DNA from: Parcubacteria group bacterium GW2011_GWA2_51_10
Lineage (GTDB): Bacteria; Patescibacteriota; Minisyncoccia; Phycocordibacterales; UBA2100
NCBI GenBank assembly: GCA_001004265.1
Contig: LCQS01000003.1
Coordinates: 1 to 35,219, forward strand
Direction of reading: 5' to 3'
Length of the DNA: 35,219 nt
Part shown: piece by piece, positions 34,855-35,219 of the stretch
Layout of the letters: each line of letters opens with the position of its first letter
How positions within the stretch are numbered: the first letter of the stretch is position 1
Notes under the pieces: generated by a model
What the model saw: only the letters and a program-made list of their open reading frames with translations
What the model was told of the DNA's origin: nothing
Databases searched by the model: none
Position numbers and translations under genes: made by a program

Positions 34855-35056
34855 CATCAAAGTAGTGGCCGTAAGCAATAGTTTCCTTGAGGATGCGGGA
34901 TGCCTCGAGCATCGACCGGCCGGAGAGATGGTGTTTTGAGCGCGCGCTGTCGAACTCCTTGCCCTTGCTGCGCAGATGAGCGTGCGCCATCTGATTCCAG
35001 AGCCGTTCAGAATCGAGGATGACGCCGTCCATGTCGAAGATGATCGCGCGCAGCAT
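34760..35056 (-). pseudogene. HAD-family hydrolase (beta-PGM-like), 3'-truncated
   Basis: MLRAIIFDMDGVILDSERLWNQMAHAHLRSKG...GRSMLEASRILKE; downstream HAD motifs absent; overlaps murB remnant. Confidence 0.7.
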
Positions 35057-35077
35057 ACAACCAAGAAACCGTGGATG

Positions 35078-35219
35078 TTATTTCAGCGTTTCGAGCGGGT
35101 AGAGCGTCGTCATGATGCCCGCGATGTACTCCAAACACTCGATGATAACAGCACGTCGATGCAAGAGCTCGTCGCACGCGCCCTGCGTCAGGATGATATC
35201 GCAGCCGCCCGCGTGACGG
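35078..35219 (-). CDS. Partial ORF running off the window edge, unknown function
   Basis: Open frame RHAGGCDIILTQGACDELLHRRAVIIECLEYIAGIMTTLYPLETLK*. Confidence 0.4.
   Translation of the reverse strand, partial: RHAGGCDIILTQGACDELLHRRAVIIECLEYIAGIMTTLYPLETLK

Noticed and set aside
1-35218. Alternative genetic code (UGA as Gly, as in Gracilibacteria/SR1)
   Set aside because: Intact conserved proteins terminate normally at TGA (e.g. uvrB, lysS), with no internal in-frame TGA needed.
1-35219. CRISPR array, tRNA/rRNA genes, transposase or prophage genes
   Set aside because: None seen when reading for spaced direct repeats, T-loop-like GGTTCGA motifs, or mobile-element protein motifs; cannot be excluded without dedicated tools.

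Overview
35.2 kb window, densely coded, mostly on the + strand. The small compact genes, ECF-sigma/DUF5667 pair, DUF5666 protein, PF06262-tyrS neighbourhood and standard use of TGA as stop resemble a Patescibacteria/CPR (Parcubacteria-like) genome; this taxonomy is inference. Recognisable modules: (i) a metal/redox island at 0-5.3 kb (5'-truncated CPH-type Cu/Ag P-type ATPase, DUF1573, CcdA-like, a Cys/His-rich orphan, DUF305); (ii) Nudix hydrolase, MASE1-like hybrid histidine kinase, three small membrane proteins and an epsilon-type malate:quinone oxidoreductase; (iii) lmo0937-like protein, MscL with a zinc ribbon, AI-2E-family transporter, Cys-rich mini-protein, DoxX, PurF; (iv) ECF sigma + DUF5667, secreted low-complexity protein, M29 aminopeptidase, DUF5666; (v) PyrB, PAP2 and DgkA; (vi) MFP-ABC-permease (MacAB-like) exporter, MliC-like protein, LysS, MsrA, TyrS, UvrB, truncated MurB. 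The most unusual observations are: (a) two complete genes (MacB-like permease and uvrB) each followed by an orphan in-frame C-terminal tail of a second homolog that differs almost only synonymously; (b) several 3'-truncated genes in the same region (PF06262 metallopeptidase cut before its expected HExxH and ending in a 42-bp perfect palindrome; murB and a HAD gene cut tail-to-tail); (c) a recurrent TANNNT-N6/7-start-codon layout predicting widespread leaderless transcription; (d) a three-hairpin intergenic region between tyrS and uvrB with competing pairings and a G-rich apical loop, followed by a 35-codon ORF overlapping the uvrB start. No tRNA, rRNA, CRISPR array or transposase was recognised.
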